Shown: piece by piece, positions 6,371 through 14,674 of the stretch
How the letters are laid out: each line of letters opens with the position of its first letter
How positions within the stretch are numbered: position 1 is the stretch's first letter
DNA from: an uncultured Oscillospiraceae bacterium
GTDB taxonomy: Bacteria; Bacillota; Clostridia; Oscillospirales; Oscillospiraceae
Assembly (NCBI GenBank): GCA_934636045.1
Contig: CAKTZP010000022.1
Coordinates: 1 to 20,313, forward strand
Direction: 5' to 3'
Length of the DNA: 20,313 nucleotides
Notes under the pieces: model-generated
The model's database searches: none
Told to the model about the DNA's origin: nothing
The model's input: only the letters and a program-made list of their open reading frames with translations
Made by a program: the position numbers and the translations under genes

Positions 6371-7237
6371 TCATCGCCGCTGCTCCCGTTGGCGGGTTTT
6401 TTGCCAGTTGGCTAGGAGTTTGAAGATCGTTTCTTCCATGCGCTGCGGGGTGTAGGAGCGGGGGAAGTAGGGTTTGATGCGGTCCATAGGGAGGGTCAGG
6501 TTCCAGTTTTCCGGTTTTTTCTGCTCCATCATGATGGCGAGCATGGAGTCGTCGGTGAGCTTGCCTGCCTGCGAGAGGCGTTTCATGCGCTGCGCCTGCG
6601 AGAGGGAAGGGGTCGCCTGTTCGCTGTCGATGGTGTCGAGGAGCAGCTTTTGCTCCGCGGGCTTCAGGTATGACAGCTCCACCGCAGGCGTCATGCCGAT
6701 TTTGCCGTCGTCCACCATCTGCTGAAGCTCCGGCTGCAGCTCGGTGAGGCGGATATAGCGCTGGATCTGGCGGCCGCTCTCGCCGGTCGTTTCCCCGACT
6801 TTGTCCGCTGCCTCCAACTTCCCGACAAGTTGTCGGGAAGTTAAATCGCGTCGCGCTCCCTGCCGCTTGATTGCTTCGAGCTTCATCTTATATGCCTTGG
6901 CCTTCTCGCTCGGCAGAATGTTTTCCCGCTGGATGTTGCTGTCCACCAGAATGATTATCGCGGCATCGCGATCAAGATTCCGCACGATGACCGGCATGGT
7001 CCTGCACCCCGTCAGCTCGCAGGCGCGCTTTCGCCGATGGCCGGAAACCAGCTCATAGCTGCCGTCGTCCAGCGGCCGTGCGAGCGCCGGGACAAGAATG
7101 CCGTATGTTCGGACGCTTTCGGTCAGCTCCGCCATTGCGGCATCGTCGCGCACGCCGAACGGATGGTCAGGGAACGGGCGGAGTTCCGCCAAATCGATTT
7201 CCCGGAATGTGAATTTTTCCTGCAAAGGCTGTTTCAT
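6371..7237 (-). CDS. ParB/Spo0J/Noc-family partition protein (mobile-element type)
   Basis: This 288-residue protein starts at ATG 7237 behind GAGGAGG. The N-terminal ParB/Srx CTPase domain contains FGVRDDAAMAELTESV, YGILVPALARP and SGHRRKRACELTG (about 65-77), followed by the arginine-containing NIQRENILPSEKAKAY box (101-116). A central helix-turn-helix region lies at RQIQRYIRLTEL and MTPAVELSYL. The C-terminus (LPMDRIKPYFPRSYTPQRMEETIFKLL) is the form I know from Clostridia conjugative elements rather than chromosomal Spo0J. No ParA gene is adjacent, and no canonical chromosomal parS site is visible. Two unusual structures go with it: a 27-base palindrome inside the coding sequence and the 31-bp repeat array just downstream. 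It probably serves partition or regulation of the element. Confidence 0.9.
   Translation of the reverse strand: MKQPLQEKFTFREIDLAELRPFPDHPFGVRDDAAMAELTESVRTYGILVPALARPLDDGSYELVSGHRRKRACELTGCRTMPVIVRNLDRDAAIIILVDSNIQRENILPSEKAKAYKMKLEAIKRQGARRDLTSRQLVGKLEAADKVGETTGESGRQIQRYIRLTELQPELQQMVDDGKIGMTPAVELSYLKPAEQKLLLDTIDSEQATPSLSQAQRMKRLSQAGKLTDDSMLAIMMEQKKPENWNLTLPMDRIKPYFPRSYTPQRMEETIFKLLANWQKTRQREQRR
6816..6842. repeat. Perfect 27-base palindrome inside parB
   Basis: The 13-base arms AACTTCCCGACAA and TTGTCGGGAAGTT flank a single central G (6829). It encodes LTSRQLVGKLE of ParB, between the ParB box and the helix-turn-helix. A ParB-binding or autoregulatory site is possible. Confidence 0.8.
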
Positions 7238-7265
7238 TTTTGCGCTTCCTCCTCGAATGTTCTGA

Positions 7266-7434
7266 CGGAAAAGCCTTGAACCGGCCGGTGCACTTTTACC
7301 TACTTAGCATACTTTTACAATACTTTTTGTATAATAGGACTGCCGCTCGGCTTTTCTGCCAAAAAACCGCAAAAAATCGCCGAAACCCTTGATTTTCAAG
7401 GCTTTGCCGTGTTGTCCCTATTATACCTCCTGAC
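7266..7434. other. Putative right end of an integrated element, with nested inverted repeats
   Basis: The region lies between the truncated spoIVB frame and parB. CGGAAAAGCCTTGAA (7266-7280) faces an inverted copy with one mismatch at 7395-7409. GTATAATAGG (7329-7338) faces a perfect inverted copy at 7417-7426. CCTTGA/TCAAGG at 7387-7401 makes a further small palindrome. Homology to SpoIVB stops at 7435. Together this looks like an attachment-site arm region for recombinase or excisionase binding. No integrase gene is adjacent, so it would be the integrase-distal end. Confidence 0.5.
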
Positions 7435-8277
7435 CATGCCCTGCACGATGCCGCCGGTTTTTTGCAGGAGGACGGGATCGGTCACCTCCAGAAGGAGGTT
7501 GCGGCCGCGCGCGTCATCGGAGCGGATCGCCGTGATGCGCACAGCGTATTCTCCGACCGATGAGCCCTCGACATTGGAGCGGATCGTCGCCGCGCCGGTA
7601 TGCACCTGCCCGGGCTTCGCGACCGGGACCTCCGCGCCCTCCGCCGAAGGAAACGTGCCGAAAATGCCGCAATCGGTGTTCTTTAAAATTTCACCGCAAG
7701 CGCCTCCGCGACGGATTGCTCCCTGCAGCGCGCCGGCCGCGCCCTTTTCTCCGCGCGTGACCGACGCGACCTGCGAGGCCAGCACCGTTCCCGCGCGCAT
7801 CGGCAGCAGCTCTCCGGAGGCGCCGTTGTTCACGCCGTGCCCCAGCGCACCGAACGTCCCGTCGGACGGATCGTAATACGTCACCGTGCCGATCCCTGTG
7901 ATGCCGTCGCGCACCAAAATACCCAGCCGCCAGACGCCGCCATCCTGCCGCGCCGCAATTTGAAAGGTCTTTTCCTTGCCGTCACGCCGCACGGTCAGCC
8001 GCAGCACCCGCCCGGCCGAGCGTTCCACACGCGATACGATGTCCGCGACGGACGCGACCGGCACGCCGTCGATTTTCTGCACCAGATCGCCACGGCGCAG
8101 GCCGGCGCTCTCCGGCGCCGGGTCGGAAAACTCAACGATCGCCACCCCCTCGAGCTTCAGCTCCAGTCCGATCGTGTTTCCGCCCGGAATGACCGTTTCC
8201 GGCGCGGCCGCCCACGCGCCGCCCGTCAGAAGCAGCAGCGCCAGCACCAACGCCGTCATTTTATTAAACAATTTCAT
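7396..8277 (-). CDS. spoIVB: SpoIVB-type S55 serine peptidase, cut at the catalytic-serine motif
   Basis: The start chosen is ATG 8277 behind GGGGAGG; the longer open frame upstream covers only leader. A signal or anchor segment (residues 1-24, MTALVLALLLLTGGAWA) is followed by VIPGGNTIGLELKLEGV, a PDZ domain (about 45-110) and the S55 domain with GALGHGVN (His148), a conserved Asp267 in LEVTDP, and LQKTGGIVQGM (271-281). In SpoIVB this last segment continues SGSP, whose first Ser is the catalytic residue. Here it turns into VRRYNRDNTAKP and stops. The protein therefore keeps His and Asp but lacks the nucleophile and about 45-60 C-terminal residues. SpoIVB is secreted from the forespore and triggers pro-sigma-K processing. 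As it stands the product should be inactive unless the inserted DNA excises. It could also be a paralogue of the main spoIVB. Confidence 0.85.
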   Translation of the reverse strand: MKLFNKMTALVLALLLLTGGAWAAAPETVIPGGNTIGLELKLEGVAIVEFSDPAPESAGLRRGDLVQKIDGVPVASVADIVSRVERSAGRVLRLTVRRDGKEKTFQIAARQDGGVWRLGILVRDGITGIGTVTYYDPSDGTFGALGHGVNNGASGELLPMRAGTVLASQVASVTRGEKGAAGALQGAIRRGGACGEILKNTDCGIFGTFPSAEGAEVPVAKPGQVHTGAATIRSNVEGSSVGEYAVRITAIRSDDARGRNLLLEVTDPVLLQKTGGIVQGMVRRYNRDNTAKP

Positions 8278-8296
8278 AGCTCGCCTCCCCGCACTT

Positions 8297-8332
8297 CGGC
8301 AAAAAATAAGCCATCCGCGCTGATTTTTGCCG
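8297..8332. repeat. Inverted repeat in the spoIVB leader
   Basis: CGGCAAAAA (8297-8305) and TTTTTGCCG (8324-8332) lie 20-55 bases upstream of the SpoIVB start codon. It could be an operator or a leader hairpin. No recognisable sporulation-sigma promoter was found with confidence here. Confidence 0.45.
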
Positions 8333-8406
8333 TCGCGATTACTTTGTGCGGAAATCGGCGATTTTCGCTTCCCAATTCCTTGCGCATTTTCCTTTCCAAA
8401 AATCAA

Positions 8407-8445
8407 CACCGGCTGCGAACGCAAGCTTTGCGTCCGCAGCCGGTG
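8407..8445 (-). terminator. Rho-independent terminator of the S26-like gene
   Basis: A 39-base hairpin with arms CACCGGCTGCG...CGCAGCCGGTG, one G-U wobble and inner ACGCAA/TTGCGT pairing is followed on the minus strand by TTGATTTTTGG. It lies 27 bases past the S26-like gene's stop and separates it from spoIVB. Confidence 0.88.
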
Positions 8446-8471
8446 CATTTCTTTCCTTTTTCGCCGAAATT

Positions 8472-9503
8472 TTATTGATACGCAATGCCAAAGGCGTCGC
8501 ACAGCGCCTGCGTCGTGGTCGCGTCGGAGACGAACCGCTCACCGGCCACGTACAGCTCGCCGTCGATCAGCTCAATGGGGTAGATGACGGTCGTCGCAGG
8601 AGTATCAAAAAACATGTCATAGTCAAAATTTATTGTGAGCTTGCCGTCTGCATAGCTCCACGTACCGGTACGGTATGGGAAGCCCATGGACGGAATGCTC
8701 CAGTACGTCCCCTCGACGAGGGAGCACGGGTCGCCCATCTGCCAGGTGTCCGGGTCGATGCGTATGTAATAAAAGCTCGTATCCTCCACCGTGCCGTCAG
8801 CGCGCAGGTCAAGTGCGTGCTGCGTCAACAGCTCCTCGTCCGGGCCGTCAAGCTCGAGCGGGCCGAAGGTCCGGCGCGCGTTCCGCCATGGCTTGGCCAA
8901 CGCCTCCGTCGTGATCTCCGCGGGCTGCGCGGCTGGTTCGGGCGGCACTTCCGTCGTGTCCGGCTGAGTCGCCGCCTCGGTCGTCACCGGCTGGGTCTGC
9001 GCGTCGGTCGCAGGCTCCGTGACCTCCTGCGTCGGCAGGGTCGCGTGCTCCGCGGTGCCGCCCGTTTCCCCCTCCTTCAGAAAGCCGAAGAGCGTGCCCG
9101 CCGCGGGCAACACCTTGTCATATTTTCCGAGAACATCATCATACAAGACTACATTCTCATCATCCTTGTCGCTTCCCGTTGCGTAAGTGACAAATCCGGG
9201 CTGACCTCCCGCAACGGTAGCGCTGCGGATCGCGTGCACCACGATGCGCCCGTCCGAGGAAAGAAAGGCGATAATATCGCCCGCGGCCAGCGTCGTCGGG
9301 TCGACCGGCTTGATCGCCAGCAGGTCACCGCTGTCAAATTCCCGCATTCCGTTGCTGTCGGAGAAGAACAGATGGTAGCCAAACAGCGTCCGGCCGGGGT
9401 CGTCGATGATGTTGCCGACGGCAACCAGCGCCAGCGCAAGGATCAGCACGATCCCCGCGATGGTGCAGATCGTCACGATCTGCTTGGTGCGGCTTTGTTT
9501 CAT
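8472..9503 (-). CDS. S26 signal-peptidase-like protein fused to a lipocalin-like C-terminal domain
   Basis: This 343-residue protein starts at ATG 9503 behind AGGAGG. One N-terminal membrane helix (about 9-30) is followed by a SipW/S26-type domain: FGYHLFFSDSNGMREFDSGDLLAIK (41-65), GDIIAF, VVHAI (His90) and a TGSDKDDEN stretch (109-117) matching the family's GD-N box. In active ER-type signal peptidases the catalytic Ser is followed directly by Met (S-M-x-P). Here N-G is interposed and the Pro is lost, so activity is doubtful. A Thr/Pro/Glu/Ala-rich linker (about 155-205) leads to a beta-rich extracellular module (about 240-340) that resembles lipocalin-like lipid- or ligand-binding domains: WSIPSMGFPYRTGTWSYADG, LIDGELYVAGERF. 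It is probably membrane-anchored with the C-terminal module outside. The exact role is unknown. Confidence 0.7.
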   Translation of the reverse strand: MKQSRTKQIVTICTIAGIVLILALALVAVGNIIDDPGRTLFGYHLFFSDSNGMREFDSGDLLAIKPVDPTTLAAGDIIAFLSSDGRIVVHAIRSATVAGGQPGFVTYATGSDKDDENVVLYDDVLGKYDKVLPAAGTLFGFLKEGETGGTAEHATLPTQEVTEPATDAQTQPVTTEAATQPDTTEVPPEPAAQPAEITTEALAKPWRNARRTFGPLELDGPDEELLTQHALDLRADGTVEDTSFYYIRIDPDTWQMGDPCSLVEGTYWSIPSMGFPYRTGTWSYADGKLTINFDYDMFFDTPATTVIYPIELIDGELYVAGERFVSDATTTQALCDAFGIAYQ

Positions 9504-9603
9504 GGCAGCCTCCTATGCTTTGAATCATTCTATTTTTATATTGTGTTTATGCGTTTTTGCTGTCATGCGGGCGCTCTCGCCGCCCGTTTTCTGCGCCTGC
9601 GGC

Positions 9604-10227
9604 TCAGCCCATGCGCTGCAAATAGCGCAGCAGCGGCAGCCAAGCCGAAAAGCTCCGTCGCACCTCGTCGACCAGCGCCTCGGAATACAGCAGGTCGTCC
9701 GGCGGGCAGTCCTTGTTGCCGTTCAGCCATTTTAAGCGATAAAATCGCTCCAATCTGGGGTCGGGGCAGGGCTTTGGCCGCGCGTATTCGTCGCCGTACA
9801 GCCGCACGCCGCTCTCACGCTCCGCCTTTTCGACGATCTTTAAAAATTCGTCGGGCCGTCCGCTGATCAGGCGGCGGAAATCTTCCATGTCACGCGGTCT
9901 GCAAAAGTGCAGGAAGCCATAGCGATAGCCCTCCGGCCGCACCTCAAAGCACAGGCTCGGCTGCTCCAGCCACGGCCCGCTCTTGCCCAAAAAGCACATC
10001 CACAGGCTGTCCTTATAGAATGTGGACGGGTGCATCCGCATATCCCGGTAAATTCTGGAAATATGCAGTCGCAGATCGTCCGGCATACTGGCCTGTAACG
10101 CTGCGCCGAGCTCCTTCATCGGCGCTAAAACCGCACGCTGATACTGCTGCTTATGCTCCGCGAACCACGCGCGGTTGTTGTTGAAGCGGATTCCCCAAAG
10201 AAAATCGATCGTCTCCGGACTAAACAT
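9604..10227 (-). CDS. DUF2461 family protein (TIGR02453)
   Basis: This is a 207-residue soluble protein of normal family length. It is recognised from FSPETIDFLWGIRFNNNRAWFAEHKQQY at the N-terminus (Asn and Trp of the NN+-WF motif), followed by ISRIYRDMRMHPSTFYKDSLW (about 57-77) and GFLHFCRPRDMEDFR. These are the signatures of DUF2461, a widespread family with no firmly known function. The start at ATG 10227 follows GAGG at about 10 bases. It lies 50 bases after hemW with no terminator between, so it is probably co-transcribed. Confidence 0.88.
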   Translation of the reverse strand: MFSPETIDFLWGIRFNNNRAWFAEHKQQYQRAVLAPMKELGAALQASMPDDLRLHISRIYRDMRMHPSTFYKDSLWMCFLGKSGPWLEQPSLCFEVRPEGYRYGFLHFCRPRDMEDFRRLISGRPDEFLKIVEKAERESGVRLYGDEYARPKPCPDPRLERFYRLKWLNGNKDCPPDDLLYSEALVDEVRRSFSAWLPLLRYLQRMG

Positions 10228-10277
10228 TTGCTGAAAACCTCATAGTGATAAAATGTTACATGCTGTTTAACGAAAGC

Positions 10278-11480
10278 TCAGCGCTTCTTCGTCAGCGGCG
10301 CCGAGCGCTCCTGCAGCTCCTGCAAAACAAGGATGATCTGATTTGAAACCAGCCAGCCGCGCTCCGTCAGGCGCCAGCGATCCTTTGCATATTCTGCGTA
10401 GCCCTTCTCGCGGAAGCGCTCCATCGCCTGCCCCAGCGTGTCAAACGGCATCAGATAGCTGCGCTCATACTCCTCGGCGCTGATGCCCTCGCTCGTCCGC
10501 AGGCGCAGCATCACGTATTCGCCCGCGCGCTCGCGCATCGGCACGTGCTCCACCTCGGAAAGCACCGATCCATGCTTGGCGATTCCCTGAACGTAACCGC
10601 GCAGGTCGCGAATCGCAGTAAATCGTTTCCCGTCAAAATCACTGGCAGCCGTCGGGCCGAAGCCGAGATACTCGCCGCCTGTCCAATACTTCATGTTGTG
10701 CTTTGAGGCAAAGCCGCGCTTGGCAAAATTTGAAATTTCGTAGTGCTCGAAGCCGTAGGACCGCAGAATTTCGCACGCATCGAGATACATGTCCGCCTGC
10801 ACATCGTCGCTCGGGAGGTTCACCGCGTCCTTGTATTCATACAGCGGCGTCCCCTCTTCGACCTTTAACGCATAACATGAAATATGCTCCGGCCGCATCC
10901 GCGCGATATGCTCCACCGTCTCCTGCCAGCCCGCGCGGGTCTGGTTCGGCAGACCGTACATCAGATCGAGCGAAATGTTTGCAAAGCCGACCTGCCGCGC
11001 CTTCTGCATCGCGGTCTGCGCCTGTTCAAAGTTATGTGGCCGTCCGAGCCTCTTTAACATTGCGTCGTCATCCGACTGCACGCCGAGCGACAGACGGTTG
11101 AAGCCCGCGCGCAGCATCCGCTTGAGCCCCTGCACATTCACGCTGTCCGGATTGGCCTCGACGGTGATCTCCGCCTCGACGCTCAGCCGGAAGCTGCGGT
11201 GGATCTCGTCGAGAATTTTCTCCAGATTCTCCGCGCCGAAGAAGCTCGGCGTGCCGCCGCCAAAGTAGACCGTGTCGACCAGATGGTTCGGAGCCAGCCG
11301 CCCGGATTCCCGGATGTGATCGGCCAGTGCCTGCAGATAATCGTCCGTCATTCGCCGGTCGCGCGCCCCGCCGATCGAGTAAAAATCGCAGTATTCGCAC
11401 TTGCTCTTGCAGAACGGAATGTGCACGTAGATGCCCAGCCGCGGCTCCTCGCCGGGCTGCCGTGAAAGGAAAAATGCCAT
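10278..11480 (-). CDS. hemW: Heme chaperone HemW (radical SAM, HemN-like)
   Basis: This is a 400-residue radical-SAM protein. The iron-sulfur motif CKSKCEYC is at residues 24-31 (Cys24, Cys28, Cys31, CX3CX2C). It is followed by YFGGGTPSFF, EITVEANPDS and RLSLGVQSDDDAMLKRLGRPHN, and the HemW C-terminal domain ends near TERGWLVSNQIILVLQEL. HemW transfers heme to acceptor proteins and is often misnamed oxygen-independent coproporphyrinogen oxidase. Its ribosome site (AGGAG) lies in the last codons of the upstream gene, with one base between TAA and this ATG, so translation is coupled to the YcxB-like gene. Function is assigned by family. Confidence 0.93.
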   Translation of the reverse strand: MAFFLSRQPGEEPRLGIYVHIPFCKSKCEYCDFYSIGGARDRRMTDDYLQALADHIRESGRLAPNHLVDTVYFGGGTPSFFGAENLEKILDEIHRSFRLSVEAEITVEANPDSVNVQGLKRMLRAGFNRLSLGVQSDDDAMLKRLGRPHNFEQAQTAMQKARQVGFANISLDLMYGLPNQTRAGWQETVEHIARMRPEHISCYALKVEEGTPLYEYKDAVNLPSDDVQADMYLDACEILRSYGFEHYEISNFAKRGFASKHNMKYWTGGEYLGFGPTAASDFDGKRFTAIRDLRGYVQGIAKHGSVLSEVEHVPMRERAGEYVMLRLRTSEGISAEEYERSYLMPFDTLGQAMERFREKGYAEYAKDRWRLTERGWLVSNQIILVLQELQERSAPLTKKR

Positions 11481-11481
11481 T

Positions 11482-12126
11482 TTATTTATCTCCTATGCGG
11501 GCGCGGATAAACTCTTTGAAGTCTTCCGCATTGCCGACCGTAAAGCCGTCCTTTGCGATGAAGAACCACTGCCGCGCGCTGCACCGCAGCAGCAGCAGGT
11601 GCTCGGTCTCGCGCAGCTCGGAAATTTTCGAGTAGCCCTCCACGAGGAAATCCTCGCTCTCCTCGACCGACTGTGCCAGAGAATGCTCAAAGAATTCGGT
11701 CGTCAGATGCAGCTGATTTGTCCCGTAAGTGCGCTGCATGCTGGTCTCCCAGCGCTTGAGCGCCTTCTTCGGCGCGGTCTTGCGGCTGTAGACGAAAAAT
11801 GCGATCACGAGCACCAGCAGCCCGGCCATCAACAGCCGGTCGGTCTGGAAGGTCGTGAAATATTGCCACAGCGTAACGCCCAGCAGCGCGACCATCAGGC
11901 CGATGCCAATGATCCCCGTAAAATTGCCGATCTTGGGCGCCAGTGTCTTTGACGCCTCCAGCTGCACCTCCGCGTCCAGCACCGTCTTGGCCGTAAACCT
12001 TGCAGGCTCCAGCTCCTCCGGCGCTTCGTTCTCCGCGTCGGCCACCGCCGTGACCTCCTCCGAGGTCATTTCTGTCGCATCGCGCGTTTCTTCTTCTGTT
12101 GGGGTCAGGTTTGTTTCGTTGTCCAT
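11482..12126 (-). CDS. YcxB-like membrane protein
   Basis: This 214-residue protein has an acidic cytosolic N-terminus (about 1-45, rich in Glu, Ala and Thr), two membrane helices (about 70-90 and 97-114) and a C-terminal domain. EHSLAQSVEESEDFLVEGYSKISELRETEHLLLL, WFFIAKDGFTVGNAEDFKEFI and its position match the YcxB-like C-terminal domain found in Firmicutes membrane proteins of unknown function. The start is ATG 12126 behind AGGAGAAGCT. It follows gyrA by 61 bases and is coupled to hemW. The intergenic gap to gyrA holds a GCCTGCG hairpin without a T tract, so read-through from gyrA is likely. Confidence 0.75.
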   Translation of the reverse strand: MDNETNLTPTEEETRDATEMTSEEVTAVADAENEAPEELEPARFTAKTVLDAEVQLEASKTLAPKIGNFTGIIGIGLMVALLGVTLWQYFTTFQTDRLLMAGLLVLVIAFFVYSRKTAPKKALKRWETSMQRTYGTNQLHLTTEFFEHSLAQSVEESEDFLVEGYSKISELRETEHLLLLRCSARQWFFIAKDGFTVGNAEDFKEFIRARIGDK

Positions 12127-12187
12127 AGCTTCTCCTATTCTGCCCGCCTGCGCGTGCGCAAATTCCCGCAGGCAAGCTCTTGATCGA

Positions 12188-14674
12188 TTACTCCTGCGGC
12201 TCCTCCTCGGCAGCCTCGGTGCGCTGCACGGCGATGACGCGCTTTGCGTCCTCGATGCGCATCATAATCACGCCCTGCGTATCTCTGCGGTACACGCTCA
12301 CGCCGCTGGCCGGCATGCGGATGACCACGCCGCCGGACTCGATGAGCAGAATGTCGTCCTCCTCGCTGACGACTGCCGCGCCCGCAACTAGACCGGTCTT
12401 TTCCGTCAGATGGTAGCCGCGCAGACCCTTGCCGCCGCGCGACTGCACGCTGTCGCCGCGCAGATATTCCTCCACCTGCGTACGTTTTCCGTAGCCGCGC
12501 TCCGTCACGGTCAGGAGGCATTTTCCGGGCTCCGCTACCGCCGCCGCTACGACGCAGTCGTCCTCGGCAAGACGAATTCCGCGCACGCCCGTCGCCGCGC
12601 GGCCCATGCAGCGCACGTCCTGCTCATTGAAGCAGATCGCCATGCCGCGGCGCGTTGCGAGCAGGATATCGTCCTCGCCGGTGGTCTTCATTACGGAAAT
12701 CAGCTCGTCGCCCTCGTCGAGATTCAGCACGCGGATGCCCGCCTTGCGGGCGGTGTATGCCTCGTCAAGCTGCAGACGCTTGACCGTACCGTTTCGCGTG
12801 ACCATCATCAGATATTCCTTGTCCGAGAACTCCCGCGTCAGCAGCATTGCCGTGACCCGTTCGCCGTTTTCCAACGGCAGGATGTTGACGATGTTCGTGC
12901 CCTTTGCCGTCCGTCCGGCCTCGGGAATGAGATAACCCTTACGCCGATGGACACGGCCGAGGTTCGTAAAGAAGAGCAGATAGTCATGTGTCGAGGCAAT
13001 GAAGAGGTTTTTGATGTAGTCCTCCTCCTTCAGCGTCTGGCCGGAGACGCCGCGGCCGCCGCGCCGCTGGCTGCGATAGGTATCGACCGGAAGACGCTTG
13101 ATGTAGCCCGCGTTCGAAAGCGTGTAGCAGCACGCCTCCTCCTCAATGAGGTCTTCGTCGTCGATCTCGTCCTCGACGTCCTGAATTTCGGTCCGGCGCT
13201 CGTCGCCATACTTGTCACGAATGGCGGTCAGCTCGTCGCGGACGATGCCCTTGACCAGCTCCATGTCGCCCAACACCTGATTGTAGTAGGCAATACGCGC
13301 CTCAAGCTCGTTGTATTCGGCTTGCAGCTTGTCTTTTTCGAGGCCCTGCAGGCGCTTGAGCTGCATGTCCAGAATGGCCTGTGCCTGCACGTCGCTCAGG
13401 CCGAAGCGCTCCATCAGCTTTTCCTTCGCGTCGTCGTAGGCGCTGCGGATGATATGGATGACCTCGTCGATATTGTCCTGCGCAATCAGCAAGCCCTCGA
13501 GCAGATGCGCGCGCTCCTGCGCCTTTTTAAGGTCGTAACGCGTCCTGCGAATGACGACCTCCTCCTGATGCGCCAGGTATTCGTCCAGAATCTCGCGCAG
13601 CGACAGCACCTTCGGCTGGCTCTGGTTCTTCACGAGCGCCAGCAGGTTCGCCGAGAAGGTCGTTTGCAGCGCGGTCTGCGCAAACAGGCGGTTTAACACG
13701 ACCTGCGCATTCGCGTCACGCTTCAGCTCAATAACGATGCGCATGCCGTTGCGGTCGGACTCGTCGCGGATGTCGGAAATGCCGTCCAGCCGCTTCTCAT
13801 TGACCTGGTCGGCCATGCTCTTGATGAGCATCCGCTTGTTGACCTGATACGGGATCTCGGTCACGATGATGCGCTGACGGTTTTGACCGAATTCCTCCAG
13901 CTCCGTCCGCGCGCGCATTGTAATGCGACCCTTGCCGGTCGCGTACATGCTGCGGATGCCCGCGCGGCCGAGGATCAGCCCCTTCGTCGGGAAGTCCGGG
14001 CCTGTGATGTGCTCCATCAGGTCGTACAGCGTAGCCTCCGGGTTTTCCAGGACGCAGAGGCAGGCGTTGATGACCTCTGTCAGATTATGCGGCGGAATAT
14101 TCGTCGCCATACCGACCGCGATGCCGGACGAGCCGTTGACCAGCAGGTTCGGAAAGCGGCAGGGCAGCACGCGCGGCTCCTTGCGCGATTCGTCGAAGTT
14201 CGGGTCCCAATCCACCGTGTCCTTCTCAAGGTCGCGCAGCATCTCGTTGGAGATTTTGGAAAGTCGTGCCTCCGTGTAACGGTACGCTGCAGGGGGATCG
14301 CCGTCGACCGAGCCAAAGTTTCCGTGACCGTCGACCAGCATATACCGCATGGAAAAATCCTGTGCCAGACGCACCAGCGCGTCATAAACCGACGCATCGC
14401 CGTGGGGATGATAACGACCCAGCACGTCGCCGACGCAGGTCGCCGACTTTTTAAAGGGCTTATCTGACGTCAGGTTGTCTTCGTACATTGCATATAGAAT
14501 TCGGCGGTGTACCGGCTTCAGGCCGTCCCGTACGTCCGGGAGCGCGCGCCCGATAATTACCGACATCGCGTATTCCATATAGCTGGTTTTCATCTCGTGG
14601 ACAAGCTCCGACGTCACGATCGCCTGCTCCGGGAACATGATGTCTTCCGGCTTGTAATCCTTCTTATGTGCCAA
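12188..14674 (-). CDS. gyrA: DNA gyrase subunit A
   Basis: This is an 828-residue GyrA, the cleavage-religation subunit that forms the A2B2 enzyme introducing negative supercoils. The start is TTG 14674, seven bases after AAGGAGG; no ATG lies between. The winged-helix and active site are intact: [20 protein letters not shown] (88-107) and the catalytic Tyr133 in [10 protein letters not shown]. The GyrA box QRRGGRG is present near residue 535 at the start of the C-terminal beta-pinwheel. The residue aligned with E. coli Ser83 is Ala94 and the Asp87 equivalent is Asp98. The gene is 723 bases from gyrB, separated by repeat elements, so it may rely on its own promoter, which I could not fix. Confidence 0.97.
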   Translation of the reverse strand: MAHKKDYKPEDIMFPEQAIVTSELVHEMKTSYMEYAMSVIIGRALPDVRDGLKPVHRRILYAMYEDNLTSDKPFKKSATCVGDVLGRYHPHGDASVYDALVRLAQDFSMRYMLVDGHGNFGSVDGDPPAAYRYTEARLSKISNEMLRDLEKDTVDWDPNFDESRKEPRVLPCRFPNLLVNGSSGIAVGMATNIPPHNLTEVINACLCVLENPEATLYDLMEHITGPDFPTKGLILGRAGIRSMYATGKGRITMRARTELEEFGQNRQRIIVTEIPYQVNKRMLIKSMADQVNEKRLDGISDIRDESDRNGMRIVIELKRDANAQVVLNRLFAQTALQTTFSANLLALVKNQSQPKVLSLREILDEYLAHQEEVVIRRTRYDLKKAQERAHLLEGLLIAQDNIDEVIHIIRSAYDDAKEKLMERFGLSDVQAQAILDMQLKRLQGLEKDKLQAEYNELEARIAYYNQVLGDMELVKGIVRDELTAIRDKYGDERRTEIQDVEDEIDDEDLIEEEACCYTLSNAGYIKRLPVDTYRSQRRGGRGVSGQTLKEEDYIKNLFIASTHDYLLFFTNLGRVHRRKGYLIPEAGRTAKGTNIVNILPLENGERVTAMLLTREFSDKEYLMMVTRNGTVKRLQLDEAYTARKAGIRVLNLDEGDELISVMKTTGEDDILLATRRGMAICFNEQDVRCMGRAATGVRGIRLAEDDCVVAAAVAEPGKCLLTVTERGYGKRTQVEEYLRGDSVQSRGGKGLRGYHLTEKTGLVAGAAVVSEEDDILLIESGGVVIRMPASGVSVYRRDTQGVIMMRIEDAKRVIAVQRTEAAEEEPQE

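Larger units (their letters stand above)
1..7434. mobile_element. Part of a putative integrative element inserted in spoIVB
   Basis: Everything left of the SpoIVB break is accessory in character: an element-type ParB without ParA, a mobile-type PAPS-reductase-like/DUF7007 pair, a tiny membrane peptide, a KAP NTPase, a DUF234 ATPase, an orphan nucleotidyltransferase and two gene remnants, on mixed strands and with uneven base composition. The right boundary is sharp at about 7434. The left boundary, the recombinase and any conjugation genes would be outside the window, so the element type (conjugative, mobilisable or decayed) is unknown. Confidence 0.55.

Noticed and set aside
7329..7426. A pair of promoters formed by the TATAAT in the inverted GTATAATAGG repeats
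   Set aside because: Neither TATAAT has an acceptable -35 element at 16-18 bases on its own strand.
8346..9866. A 506-codon plus-strand open frame
   Set aside because: It is antisense to the S26-like gene, has no ribosome site, and its Arg/His/Leu-rich product has no recognisable domain. The minus-strand frame has family motifs, a ribosome site and a terminator.
12410..13696. A 428-codon plus-strand open frame
   Set aside because: It is the complement of gyrA in a GC-rich codon pattern and shows no own motifs.
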